Of a stretch of 64,000 nucleotides of DNA, positions 38,591-47,477 are shown one piece after another. Where the stretch lies: NCBI RefSeq assembly GCF_035581345.1, contig NZ_CP141608.1:700001-764000 (forward strand), read 5' to 3'. How positions within the stretch are numbered: the first letter of the stretch is position 1; each line of letters starts with the position of its first letter. The position numbers and the translations under genes are program-made. This stretch comes from Pseudomonas sp. JQ170C. GTDB lineage: Bacteria; Pseudomonadota; Gammaproteobacteria; Pseudomonadales; Pseudomonadaceae. The notes under the pieces were generated by a model, which saw only the letters and a list, made by a program, of their open reading frames with translations, did no database searches and was not told where the DNA came from.

Positions 38591-38689
38591 ATAAGGTCAA
38601 TTGGCGGAGCCGGGGGGCCGTACTTTTCTGTGCGCTGATCGCACAGCCTGTGCTACACCTGATGATTTGAGCTGCCTGCGGAGGGAGAC

Positions 38690-39853
38690 ATGGCAATGCC
38701 GTTCAACGATTCACAGTTGATGGGTGAAACCTGGCCGGGGCTGGCCAGCCTCACCCAGTCGATCTTCGCCGGTCTTGGCGGGCAGGGCTTTCGCAACAGC
38801 TTTCACCTCGACCGCTCGCAGGCTACCTGCCTGATGTTGATCGACGGCCTGGGCTGGAACCTGTTGAAGGCCCATGCCCGCCACGCGCCGTTTCTGGCTT
38901 CACTGGCGCAGCCGGATTCCAGTTTTCGCGTTGGTTTCCCCGCGACCACTGCATCGAGCCTGGCTTCGGTCACTTCAGGGCTGGGCAGTGGTGCCCACGG
39001 CATTGTCGGCTGCAGCTTTGCCCTGGATGAGCACACCGAGCTTTCGCCTTTGCAGTGGGCCACCGCTGCGCTGCAACCCGGAGCGCAGCCTTGTGCGGCG
39101 CCGGCTCCGGCGTCGTTCATCGTGCCGCCCGATGCGTGGAGCCTGGCTGCTGAACAGGGCATCGCCATCAGTACGGTGATGCTGGGGCGCTTTGCCAACT
39201 CGGCGTTCAGCCAGGCGATCTACAAGGCCGGACAGATACTGCCCGCACCCGCGTACGACGCTTATCCTTCGCTGGTCAATGCGGCGCTGGACGTAGCAGG
39301 GCCGGCGTTCTGCTTTGCCTATTTCGGCGACCTGGATTTTGCCGGGCACCTGTTCGGCCCCGGTTCGGACGGCTGGATCAATCAACTGCAGATTGCCGAT
39401 CAACTGGCCCAGGCCATCGCCCGCGGGTTACCGGAACGCGCCCAGCTGATGATCATCGCCGACCACGGCATGCTGGCGCTGGACAGCGAGCAGGTGCGGG
39501 ACTTCGACCTTGAGCCCGCCTTGCAGGAAGGCGTACGCGCTATCGCGGGGGATGTCCGCGCGCGCTATCTCTACACCCACGAACACCAGCAGGATCGCGT
39601 GCATGAGCGCTGGCAGAACCGTCTTGGCGACGACTACCGGGTATTGAGCAAGGCCCAGGCGATTGCCAAGGGATTGTTTGGGGATGTGATGCTCAGCCAG
39701 GCCGAGGCGCGGATCGGCGACTTGATCGTGGTGCCGAACGGGGCAGGGGGGATTATTCGCAGCGAGGTGGAGAAGCATGCCAGCCAGTGGCGTGGGCACC
39801 ATGGGGCGTTGACGGATGAGGACCAGGTGGTGCCGTTGCTGATGTACTCGTGA
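38690..39853 (+). CDS. Alkaline-phosphatase-superfamily phosphodiesterase/nucleotide pyrophosphatase-like protein
   Basis: 387 residues. Signature elements of the type I phosphodiesterase fold: CLMLIDGLGWNLL near 45 (metal Asp), TTASSLASVTSGL near 86 with the nucleophile Thr, DLDFAGHLFGPGSDGW near 220, and MIIADHGMLAL near 255. These supply the two-metal site. No signal peptide is apparent, so it is probably cytoplasmic. Substrate unknown. ATG at 38690 is 5 nt from GGAGG; ATG 38696 is possible. Not clearly linked to its neighbours. Confidence 0.78.
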   Translation: MAMPFNDSQLMGETWPGLASLTQSIFAGLGGQGFRNSFHLDRSQATCLMLIDGLGWNLLKAHARHAPFLASLAQPDSSFRVGFPATTASSLASVTSGLGSGAHGIVGCSFALDEHTELSPLQWATAALQPGAQPCAAPAPASFIVPPDAWSLAAEQGIAISTVMLGRFANSAFSQAIYKAGQILPAPAYDAYPSLVNAALDVAGPAFCFAYFGDLDFAGHLFGPGSDGWINQLQIADQLAQAIARGLPERAQLMIIADHGMLALDSEQVRDFDLEPALQEGVRAIAGDVRARYLYTHEHQQDRVHERWQNRLGDDYRVLSKAQAIAKGLFGDVMLSQAEARIGDLIVVPNGAGGIIRSEVEKHASQWRGHHGALTDEDQVVPLLMYS

Positions 39854-39858
39854 AGCTG

Positions 39859-39905
39859 TCGCGGGGCCAGCCCGCTCCTACGGTAGGAGCGGGCTGGCCC
39901 CGCGA
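39859..39905. repeat. REP element pair (GGGCTGGCCC variant)
   Basis: Inverted cores with GGCCAGCCCG / GGGCTGGCCC, a compensated change from the usual CTTG core, 2 nt apart, between convergent genes. Confidence 0.8.
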
Positions 39906-39910
39906 TGTCG

Positions 39911-40996
39911 TCAGCGCCTGACCAGCAACACCCCACTCTCCATGTGGTGCGTATACGGAAACTGGTCAAACAACGCACACCGCTCGATACGGTGGGTGTC
40001 GTGCAGTTGGGCGATGTTGGCCGCCAGGGTTTCCGGGTTGCAGGAGATGTACAGGATGTTGTCGAAACGCCGGGTCAGCTCACAGGTGTCCGGGTCCATG
40101 CCGGCACGCGGCGGGTCGACGAACACGCTACCGAACGCGTAGCTCTTCAGGTCAATGCCTTCCAGGCGGCGGAACGGACGCACCTCATTGAGCGCCTCGG
40201 TCAGCTCTTCGGCAGACAAGCGCACCAGGCGCACGTTATCCACACCGTTGTCATCGAGGTTGTGCAGTGCGGCATTCACCGAGGTCTTGCTGATCTCGGT
40301 GGCCAGTACCTTGCGCACCCGGGTGGCCAGCGGCAGGGTGAAGTTGCCGTTGCCGCAGTACAGCTCCAGCAAGTCGTCCTGGCGTTCGCCCAGGGCCTCG
40401 TAGGCCCAGTTGAGCATCTTCTGGTTCACCGTGCCGTTGGGCTGGGTGAAGGCGCCTTCCGGCTGGCGGTAGCGGAAGCTGCGCCCGGCGACTTGCAGCT
40501 CTTCAACGGCGTAGTCACGGCCGATCACCACGCGCTTGCCCTTGGAGCGACCAATGATGCTCACACCCAGGTCGCTGGCCAGTTGCTGCGCCGCTGCTTC
40601 CCAGTGCTCGTCCAGCGGACGGTGGTAGCACAGGGTGATCATCGCGTCGCCCGCCAGGGTGGTGAGGAACTCCACCTGGAACAGCTTGAAGCTCAATGCC
40701 GAGCTGGCCATCCAGGCGGCCTTGAGGCGTGGCATCAGCTCATTGATGCGCAGGCTGGCGATGGGGAAGTCTTCGATCAGGATCGGCGTGTGCTTCTCGC
40801 CCGGCGCGAACATGGCGTAGAAGCGCTGCTCGTTCTCGCGCCACAGGCGAAACTCGGCGCGCAGGCGATAGTGCTCGCGCGGTGAGTCGAACACCGCAGG
40901 TTCCGGGGCATCGAACGGCGCCAGCAGCTCGCGCAGGCGGGCAGCCTTGGCGTCGAGTTGCTGGGTGTAGGACGAAGGATCGAGGACAGCACTCAT
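39911..40996 (-). CDS. trmA: tRNA (uracil-54-C5) methyltransferase
   Basis: 361 residues. Makes ribothymidine at position 54 of the tRNA T-loop, using SAM. Motifs: [15 protein letters not shown] near 45-60, SAM motif [16 protein letters not shown] near 210, VDPPRAGMD near 293, and the catalytic Cys in YISCNPETL near 320. Length and order match E. coli TrmA. ATG at 40996 overlaps the TGA of the upstream purine permease gene by 4 nt, so the two are cotranscribed. Confidence 0.96.
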   Translation of the reverse strand: MSAVLDPSSYTQQLDAKAARLRELLAPFDAPEPAVFDSPREHYRLRAEFRLWRENEQRFYAMFAPGEKHTPILIEDFPIASLRINELMPRLKAAWMASSALSFKLFQVEFLTTLAGDAMITLCYHRPLDEHWEAAAQQLASDLGVSIIGRSKGKRVVIGRDYAVEELQVAGRSFRYRQPEGAFTQPNGTVNQKMLNWAYEALGERQDDLLELYCGNGNFTLPLATRVRKVLATEISKTSVNAALHNLDDNGVDNVRLVRLSAEELTEALNEVRPFRRLEGIDLKSYAFGSVFVDPPRAGMDPDTCELTRRFDNILYISCNPETLAANIAQLHDTHRIERCALFDQFPYTHHMESGVLLVRR

Positions 40997-42288
40997 GCGT
41001 TGAACCAGCCCAGCTTGATGACAAAGAGGATCGAGAGGATCACCAGCGCCGGGTTCAGGTCACCACGGCGGCCGGAGATCAGCTTGATCGCGGTCCAGGA
41101 AATGAAACCGAAGGCGATGCCGTTGGCGATCGAGTAGGTCAGCGGCATGGCCAGGGCAGTGATGACCACCGGTGCGGCTTCGGTGACGTCGTCCCAGTTT
41201 ATTTCTGCCAGGCCCGAGGCCATCAGCACGGCGACGAACAGCAGCGCCGGGGCGGTGGCGAAGGCCGGCACGCTACCGGCCAGCGGGGCGAAGAACAGCG
41301 CCAGCAGGAACAGGATGGCGACCACGATGGCGGTAAGGCCGGTGCGACCGCCGGCACTCACACCGGCTGCCGATTCGATGTAGCTGGTGGTGGTCGAAGT
41401 ACCCAGCAGGGAACCGGCCATGGCCGCAGTACTGTCGGCGATCAGGGCGCGGCCCATTTTGGGCATGTGGCCGTCCTTGCGCATCAGGCCGGCACGCTTG
41501 GCAACACCGATCAGGGTGCCGGAGTTGTCGAACAGGTCGACGAACAGGAAGGCGAAGATCACGCTGATCAGGCCCACATCCAGCGCGCCCTTGATGTCCA
41601 GCTGCAGGAAGGTCGGCGCCAGCGACGGCGGCATCGAAACCACACCGGCGAACGGGGTGAAGCCCAACGCGATGGAGGTCACGGTCACCGCCAGGATGCC
41701 GATCAGAACCGCACCACGGACCTTCAGGGCCTCCAGGGCGACGATCAGGAAGAAGCCCAGGGTGGCGAGGATCGGTGCCGGTTGCTTGAGGTCGCCCAGG
41801 CCCACCAGGGTCGCCGGGTTGTCGACCACGATGCCGGCGTTGTGCAGGGCGATCAGCGCCAGGAACAGGCCGATACCGGCTGCAATGGCCGAACGAAGCG
41901 GCAGGGGGATGCTGTTGACGATCCATTCCCGGATACGAAAGATCGACAGCAGGAAGAACAGCACCGCCGAGATGAACACCGCCCCCAGTGCCACCTGCCA
42001 GGTATGGCCCATGTGCAGGACCACGGTGTAGGTGAAGAAGGCGTTCAGGCCCATGCCCGGCGCCAGGGCGATCGGGTAGTTGGCGATCAGGCCCATGGTG
42101 GTCGAACCGATGGCCGCTGCCAGGCAGGTGGCAACGAACAGCGCGCCCTTGTCCATGCCGGTCTCGCCGAGAATGCTCGGGTTGACGAACAGGATGTAGG
42201 CCATGGCCAGGAAGGTGGTGACGCCCGCGAGAATCTCGGTACGCACATTGGTGTTGTGTGCTTTTAGTTGAAACAGCCTTTCCAGCAT
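40993..42288 (-). CDS. AzgA-type NCS2 purine (adenine or guanine/hypoxanthine) permease
   Basis: 431 residues with about 12-14 membrane segments. [36 protein letters not shown] at the N-terminus is the AzgA branch signature (E. coli AdeP, GhxP). [25 protein letters not shown] near 295-320 is the conserved substrate and cation region. Imports a purine base by proton symport; which base cannot be told. ATG at 42288 (MLERLFQLK); the longer frame upstream is rejected. Translationally coupled to trmA. Confidence 0.9.
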   Translation of the reverse strand: MLERLFQLKAHNTNVRTEILAGVTTFLAMAYILFVNPSILGETGMDKGALFVATCLAAAIGSTTMGLIANYPIALAPGMGLNAFFTYTVVLHMGHTWQVALGAVFISAVLFFLLSIFRIREWIVNSIPLPLRSAIAAGIGLFLALIALHNAGIVVDNPATLVGLGDLKQPAPILATLGFFLIVALEALKVRGAVLIGILAVTVTSIALGFTPFAGVVSMPPSLAPTFLQLDIKGALDVGLISVIFAFLFVDLFDNSGTLIGVAKRAGLMRKDGHMPKMGRALIADSTAAMAGSLLGTSTTTSYIESAAGVSAGGRTGLTAIVVAILFLLALFFAPLAGSVPAFATAPALLFVAVLMASGLAEINWDDVTEAAPVVITALAMPLTYSIANGIAFGFISWTAIKLISGRRGDLNPALVILSILFVIKLGWFNA

Positions 42289-42516
42289 GCCTGCTCCCCG
42301 TGGCGCGCCCCGGCGCCGTGAATGTATCGACCCCATCAGCAAAGCACAGACCGTACCGGGTGGCGTGTGCAATTTGAATGGGCCGGAAAAAAGCCGCGCA
42401 TCATACCAGCATGCTCGCCGAGCGGTAATTAATGTGTGGATACACTGCAGATGTGCGCAGTTTCAGGGCGTTTTTCCGATCAACTACGCTTGAGAGATAC
42501 ACACAGGAGAACGCCC

Positions 42517-43068
42517 ATGAGCCACAGAGCCCTGATCGTAGTTGCCGAAGGCGTCGATGACCTGCAGTGCGTGACCTTGATCGATGTCTTGCGCCGGGCC
42601 GAGGTAGAGGTGGTGGTCGCCAGCATCGAGGGCAGGCGGATGCTGACCTGCGCCCGGGGTACGCGCCTGACTGCCGACGGCATGCTGGTGGACATCCTTG
42701 CCCAGCCCTTTGACCTGATCGTCTTGCCCGGGGGCGAGAAGGGCGCGATGCACATGGCGGCGCACCAGCCGCTGGAACAGCAGGTGAAGGACCAGGCCAA
42801 GACCGGTAAATTCTTTGCCGCCATCGCCGAGGCCCCCGCGCTGGCGCTGCAGGCGTTCGGTGTCTTGCGCCAGCGGCGCATGACCTGTCATGCCGATGTC
42901 AGTCAGCAATTGTCGGGGTGCAGTTTTGTCGACCAGCCGGTGGTGGTGGATGGCAACTGCATCACGGCGCAAGGGTCGGGAGCGGCCTTGGAGTTTGCCC
43001 TGGTGCTGGTGGAGCAACTGGCGGGAAAAGCGCTGAGAAAAAAGGTGGCGGCGCAGTTGGGGGTGTAA
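42517..43068 (+). CDS. DJ-1/PfpI-family protein lacking the catalytic cysteine
   Basis: 183 residues, full-length DJ-1/YajL-like fold: RALIVVAEGVDDLQCVTLIDVLRRA, then PFDLIVLPGGEKGAMHMA. The nucleophile elbow, AAICAxP in DJ-1 and YajL, reads AAIAEAPA: Ala104 replaces Cys106 of DJ-1. The acid that tunes it (Glu18 in DJ-1) aligns with Gln17. Glyoxalase or deglycase chemistry by the known mechanism is therefore unlikely; it may be a binding or stress protein. ATG at 42517 behind CAGGAGA. Followed by a REP pair. Confidence 0.82.
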   Translation: MSHRALIVVAEGVDDLQCVTLIDVLRRAEVEVVVASIEGRRMLTCARGTRLTADGMLVDILAQPFDLIVLPGGEKGAMHMAAHQPLEQQVKDQAKTGKFFAAIAEAPALALQAFGVLRQRRMTCHADVSQQLSGCSFVDQPVVVDGNCITAQGSGAALEFALVLVEQLAGKALRKKVAAQLGV

Positions 43069-43071
43069 GCA

Positions 43072-43118
43072 TCGCGGGGCAAGCCCGCTCCTACGGTAGG
43101 AGCGGGCTTGCCCCGCGA
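43072..43118. repeat. REP element pair
   Basis: Inverted REP cores 1-2 nt apart, between the convergent DJ-1-like and MFS genes. Confidence 0.85.
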
Positions 43119-43125
43119 AAGGCCT

Positions 43126-44343
43126 TCATGACGAATGCATATGATCGCGCCGCGCCAACGTCGGAAACAGCTTGATCCACACCCCCGTCACCACCAGCGT
43201 CCCCACCCCGCCCAGCACCACGGCGGGCACCGTACCGAACCAGTGCGCCGTCACCCCGGATTCAAATTCCCCCAACTGATTCGAGGCGCCGATGAATAAG
43301 CCGTTCACCGCACTCACCCGCCCGCGCATTTCATCCGGGGTTTCCAGCTGCACGAAGGCACCGCGGATCACCATGCTGATCATGTCGGCTGCACCCAGCA
43401 CGGCCAGTACCGCCAACGAGAACCAGAACGAGGTCGACAGGCCAAAGGCGATGGTGGCCACGCCAAAGATGCCGACCGCGGTAAACATCACCCGGCCCAC
43501 GTTGCGCTCCACCGGGAAGCGCGCCAGCCACAGCGACATCAGCAATGCGCCCACCGCCGGCGCCGAACGCAACAGGCCCAGGCCCCAGGGACCGGTGAGC
43601 AGGATGTCCTTGGCGAATACCGGCAGCAGTGCAGTGGCGCCGCCCAGCAATACGGCGAACAAGTCCAGGGAAATAGCGCCAAGGATGTCCGGGCGGCTGC
43701 GGATAAAGCGAATGCCGGCCAGCAGCGAGTCCAGGCTGGCGCGGCCGGTTTGGGGCACTTGCGGGCGGACGCTGAGGCTCAAGGTCAGCAGGCAGGCGGT
43801 CACGTACAGCAGCACCGTCGGGCCATAGACCCAGACACTGCCAAAGGCATACAGAAAACCCCCGACCGCCGGCGCCACGATGGTCGCCGACTGCATTGCC
43901 GAGGCCGAGGCGGCCACCGCGCGCGGGAACAGGCCCGGCGGCACGACGTTAGGCAGCAGCGCCTGGGTGGCCGGCATTTCAAAGGAGCGGGTGGCACCGA
44001 GCAGGAAGGCCAGGATGAAGATCATCTCGCGGCTGACGCTGTCGGTGCTGCTGCCAATCACCAACGCGACGGCGATCAGCGCCTGGATGCTCTGGCACAA
44101 GGCGGCGACCCGGCGGCGGTCATAGCGGTCGGCAACATGGCCGGTGTGCAGCATGAACAGCACCCGTGGGGCGAACTCCACCAGGCCGACCAGGCCCAGG
44201 TCGAGCACGTTGCCGGTCAACTGGTACAGGTGCCAGCCGATGGCCACAGTGAGCATCTGGAAGCCGCTGGCGGTACATACCCGGGCCAGCCAGAACTTGA
44301 GGAAGGGACGATGGTGACGCAACAGCTGCGGATGGTCTGACAT
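43126..44343 (-). CDS. MFS transporter, EntS/MFS_3-like exporter
   Basis: 405 residues, twelve predicted membrane segments. FLKFWLARVCTASGFQMLTVAIGWHLYQLTG at the N-terminus and HTGHVADRYDRRRVAALCQ after the second segment are typical of the MFS_3 group that includes EntS. Members usually export siderophores or drugs; substrate unknown. No siderophore genes are nearby. ATG at 44343. Divergent from cioAB. Confidence 0.82.
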   Translation of the reverse strand: MSDHPQLLRHHRPFLKFWLARVCTASGFQMLTVAIGWHLYQLTGNVLDLGLVGLVEFAPRVLFMLHTGHVADRYDRRRVAALCQSIQALIAVALVIGSSTDSVSREMIFILAFLLGATRSFEMPATQALLPNVVPPGLFPRAVAASASAMQSATIVAPAVGGFLYAFGSVWVYGPTVLLYVTACLLTLSLSVRPQVPQTGRASLDSLLAGIRFIRSRPDILGAISLDLFAVLLGGATALLPVFAKDILLTGPWGLGLLRSAPAVGALLMSLWLARFPVERNVGRVMFTAVGIFGVATIAFGLSTSFWFSLAVLAVLGAADMISMVIRGAFVQLETPDEMRGRVSAVNGLFIGASNQLGEFESGVTAHWFGTVPAVVLGGVGTLVVTGVWIKLFPTLARRDHMHSS

Positions 44344-44705
44344 CGGCGGAACAGAGCCTCGGCGAGGGGGGCGGGGCAGCAGATTATCATCAGTTTGTAA
44401 CAGCAGGTTGCAGGGTTCGCGGCTGTTGTGCGGTTAGCGCACTGTTTTGGGGCGCCGTAAAGGGGGTGAGACAACCGGTCACGCGGCAATCAACCACACA
44501 ACCGCGCGGGGCTTTCAGGACTATCCTTTCTGGCAACCGTTGACCTGGATCAATAGTTTCATTTGCAACGGTTGGGCCGTACGGCCGAATTCCCTGCGAT
44601 TTGATGTTTTTAGAACAATTCCAACCAGCCGCACTCAACTACCGTGGGGGCAGTTGGCGCCAAGGCGCGTTGCCTGACGCCGGATTACCTGACAGAGGAA
44701 GCACT
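44344..44705. other. Divergent spacer between MFS exporter and cioA
   Basis: 362 nt with no convincing gene. The part nearest cioA carries the ANR/FNR box at 44540; the rest shows no clear repeat or RNA fold. The long leader (about 150 nt between box and cioA start) leaves room for further regulation. Confidence 0.7.
44540..44553 (+). promoter_or_regulatory. ANR/FNR box upstream of cioAB
   Basis: TTGACCTGGATCAA fits TTGAT-N4-ATCAA with one change. It is 152 nt before cioA. In Pseudomonas ANR represses or modulates cio at low oxygen, so the match agrees with known biology. Confidence 0.75.
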
Positions 44706-46145
44706 ATGTTCGGATTAGAGGCTCTAGATCTCGCCCGAATTCAGTTCGCATTTACCGTGTCGTTTCACATCCTGTTTCCGGCCATCACCATTGGCCTGGC
44801 GAGTTACCTGGCGGTACTTGAAGGGTTGTGGCTAAAGACCAACAACAGTGTCTACCGTGACCTTTATCACTTCTGGTCGAAGATCTTTGCCGTCAACTTC
44901 GGCATGGGGGTGGTGTCTGGCCTGGTCATGGCGTACCAGTTCGGGACCAACTGGAGCAAGTTCTCCGACTTTGCCGGTTCCATCACCGGCCCGCTGCTGA
45001 CCTACGAAGTGCTCACCGCCTTCTTCCTCGAGGCCGGTTTCCTCGGCGTCATGCTCTTTGGCTGGAACCGTGTTGGCCGTGGCCTGCACTTCTTCGCCAC
45101 GGTCATGGTGGCCATCGGCACCATCATTTCCACCTTCTGGATTCTTGCCTCCAATAGCTGGATGCAAACCCCCCAGGGTTACGAGATCGTCAATGGCGTG
45201 GTAATCCCGGTGGACTGGTTCGCCGTTATCTTCAACCCATCGTTCCCGTACCGCCTGGCGCACATGGCCACCGCTGCGTTCGTGGCCACCGCGTTCTTCG
45301 TTGGCGCTTCGGCGGCCTGGCATTTGCTGCGCGGGCGTGACAACCCGGCCATCCGCAAGATGCTCTCGATGGCCATGTGGATGGCCCTGATCGTTGCCCC
45401 GATCCAGGCGGTGATTGGTGACTTCCACGGCTTGAACACCCTCAAGCACCAGCCGGTGAAAATCGCTGCGATCGAAGGCCACTGGGAAAACATCCCCGGC
45501 GAGCCGACGCCGCTGATCCTCTTCGGCATTCCCGACATGGAAGCCGAGACCACCCGCTTCAAGCTGGAAATCCCCGCCCTGGGCAGCCTGATCCTGACTC
45601 ACAGCCTGGACAAGCAAGTGCCGGCGATGAAGGAGTTCCCGAAAGAGGACCGGCCAAACTCCACCGTGGTGTTCTGGTCGTTCCGGATCATGGTCGGCCT
45701 GGGAATGCTGATGATCTTCGTTGGCTTGTGGAGCCTGTGGCTGCGCAAGAGCGACAAGCTCTACAGCTCGCGTCCGTTCCTGTACCTGACCTTGTGGATG
45801 GGCCCCTCCGGCCTGATCGCGATCCTGGCCGGGTGGTTCACCACTGAAATCGGCCGTCAGCCCTGGGTGGTCTATGGCCTGATGCGTACCGCCGACGGTG
45901 TCTCGAACCACAGCTACACCCAGCTGGGCGTGACCCTGGTGATGTTCGTGGTGGTCTACTTCGCCCTGTTTGGCGCGGGCCTGGGCTACATGATGCGCCT
46001 GGTGCGCAAGGGGCCGAAGACCGGCGAGGGTGATGAAACCAACCCCGGTGGCCCTGGCCAGAAACGCACGCCTGCACGGCCGCTGTCGGCTGCCGGTGAC
46101 GATCATGACGATGGCGAACACGCCAGCCTGAGCAAGGGGAACTGA
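44706..46145 (+). CDS. cioA: Cyanide-insensitive bd-type quinol oxidase subunit I
   Basis: 479 residues. CydA-family subunit with the haem b and quinol sites: RIQFAFTVSFHILFPAITIGL (haem His), the GWNRVGRGLHFFAT segment, and GRQPWVVYGLMRTADGVS near 385-400. The periplasmic Q-loop is short, as in the CioA branch. It oxidises ubiquinol and reduces oxygen to water without pumping protons, and resists cyanide. The C-terminal tail is hydrophilic (DDHDDGEHASLSKGN). ATG at 44706 behind GAGGAAG. Operon with cioB and a DUF2474 gene. Confidence 0.95.
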   Translation: MFGLEALDLARIQFAFTVSFHILFPAITIGLASYLAVLEGLWLKTNNSVYRDLYHFWSKIFAVNFGMGVVSGLVMAYQFGTNWSKFSDFAGSITGPLLTYEVLTAFFLEAGFLGVMLFGWNRVGRGLHFFATVMVAIGTIISTFWILASNSWMQTPQGYEIVNGVVIPVDWFAVIFNPSFPYRLAHMATAAFVATAFFVGASAAWHLLRGRDNPAIRKMLSMAMWMALIVAPIQAVIGDFHGLNTLKHQPVKIAAIEGHWENIPGEPTPLILFGIPDMEAETTRFKLEIPALGSLILTHSLDKQVPAMKEFPKEDRPNSTVVFWSFRIMVGLGMLMIFVGLWSLWLRKSDKLYSSRPFLYLTLWMGPSGLIAILAGWFTTEIGRQPWVVYGLMRTADGVSNHSYTQLGVTLVMFVVVYFALFGAGLGYMMRLVRKGPKTGEGDETNPGGPGQKRTPARPLSAAGDDHDDGEHASLSKGN

Positions 46146-46148
46146 ATC

Positions 46149-47156
46149 ATGGGTATTGATCTTCCACTGATCTGGGCCGTGATCATCATCTTCGGGATCA
46201 TGATGTATGTGGTCATGGATGGCTTCGACCTTGGCATCGGCATTCTCTTTCCCTTCGTCAAGGCCGAGCAGGACCGCGACGTGATGATGAACACCGTTGC
46301 GCCGGTCTGGGACGGTAACGAAACCTGGCTGGTACTGGGCGGCGCGGCATTGTTCGGCGCCTTCCCGCTGGCCTACGCCGTGGTGCTGTCGGCGCTGTAC
46401 CTGCCACTGATGCTGATGCTGATCGGCTTGATCTTCCGGGGCGTGGCGTTCGAGTTCCGCTTCAAGGCCAAGGCCGACAAGCGTCACCTCTGGGACAAGG
46501 CCTTCATCGGCGGCTCGCTGGCCGCCACCTTCTTCCAGGGTGTGGCCCTGGGCGCCTTCATCGAAGGCTTCAAGGTGGTCGACCGCAGTTATGCCGGCGG
46601 CTCCCTGGACTGGCTGACACCGTTCAGCCTGTTCTGTGGCCTGGGGCTGATCGTGGCCTATGCCTTGCTCGGCTGCACCTGGCTGATCATGAAGACCGAA
46701 GGCAAGCTGCAGCTGCAGATGCACGACCTGGCACGCCCGCTGGCGCTGGTGCTGCTGGCGGTGACCGGTATCGTGAGCATCTGGACGCCGCTGGCGCACC
46801 CGGACATCGCCACCCGCTGGTTCAGCCTGCCTAACCTGTTCTGGTTCCTGCCGGTGCCGATCCTGGTGCTGGTGACCCTGTACGGTTTGCTCAAGGCCGT
46901 GGCCCGCAATGCGCACTACACCCCGTTCCTGCTGACCCTGGTACTGATCTTCCTCGGCTACAGCGGCCTGGGTATCAGCTTGTGGCCGAACATCATCCCG
47001 CCGTCGATCTCGATCTGGGACGCTGCCGCGCCACCGCAGAGCCAGGGCTTCATGCTGGTGGGAACGCTGTTCATCATTCCGTTCATCCTTGGCTACACCT
47101 TCTGGAGCTACTACGTGTTCCGCGGCAAGGTGACCCATGAGGACGGCTATCACTAG
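46149..47156 (+). CDS. cioB: Cyanide-insensitive bd-type quinol oxidase subunit II
   Basis: 335 residues, about eight membrane segments. LPLIWAVIIIFGIMMYVVMDGFDLGIGILFPF at the N-terminus and WDGNETWLVLGGAALFGAFPLAYA near 55-78 are CydB/CioB signatures. Partner of CioA. ATG at 46149, 3 nt after the cioA stop. Confidence 0.95.
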   Translation: MGIDLPLIWAVIIIFGIMMYVVMDGFDLGIGILFPFVKAEQDRDVMMNTVAPVWDGNETWLVLGGAALFGAFPLAYAVVLSALYLPLMLMLIGLIFRGVAFEFRFKAKADKRHLWDKAFIGGSLAATFFQGVALGAFIEGFKVVDRSYAGGSLDWLTPFSLFCGLGLIVAYALLGCTWLIMKTEGKLQLQMHDLARPLALVLLAVTGIVSIWTPLAHPDIATRWFSLPNLFWFLPVPILVLVTLYGLLKAVARNAHYTPFLLTLVLIFLGYSGLGISLWPNIIPPSISIWDAAAPPQSQGFMLVGTLFIIPFILGYTFWSYYVFRGKVTHEDGYH

Positions 47157-47167
47157 GAGTCCTGGCG

Positions 47168-47323
47168 ATGACTGGCAAGCACACGTATGACGAAGAGAAA
47201 AAGCCGCTCTGGCAACGGCTGGGCTGGCTGGCGGTCATTTGGGCCGGCAGCGTGGCGGCCCTGGGGATTGTGGCCTGGCTGATGCGCATGTTCATGGCGG
47301 CAGCCGGCCTGAGCACCCACTGA
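47168..47323 (+). CDS. DUF2474 small membrane protein, cio operon
   Basis: 51 residues: MTGKHTYDEEKKPLWQRLG, then one membrane helix (WLAVIWAGSVAALGIVAWLM) and a short tail. Small proteins of this DUF2474 type follow cioB in many Pseudomonas and parallel CydX of E. coli bd oxidase, a single-helix subunit that stabilises the haems. ATG at 47168 with AGGAG overlapping the cioB stop. A terminator follows. The accessory-subunit role is inferred. Confidence 0.85.
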   Translation: MTGKHTYDEEKKPLWQRLGWLAVIWAGSVAALGIVAWLMRMFMAAAGLSTH

Positions 47324-47357
47324 CAAACATTCCCATCCCGCCTTGCGGCGGATTTAG

Positions 47358-47393
47358 CGCCCTTCGCGACCCAGGTTGCGAAGGGTTTTTTTT
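47358..47393 (+). terminator. Terminator of the cio operon
   Basis: CCCTTCGC / GCGAAGGG hairpin with a 10-nt loop followed by eight T residues. Confidence 0.92.
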
Positions 47394-47397
47394 GCCT

Positions 47398-47467
47398 GTA
47401 GGAGCGGGCTTGCTCCGCGATAGCGGTCTGTCAGCCACATCGCATCGCGGGGCAAGCCCGCGCCTAC
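47398..47467. repeat. REP element pair
   Basis: Inverted REP cores (GCTTGCTCCGCGAT and GCGGGGCAAGCCCGCGCC variants) between the cio terminator and rlmG. Confidence 0.8.
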
Positions 47468-47477
47468 CGGCGGTGTA

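Noticed and set aside
44832..47153. 773-codon open frame antisense to cioAB
   Set aside because: It crosses two well-supported genes and their junction, has a His/Asp/Gln-rich composition typical of antisense frames, and no recognisable domain.
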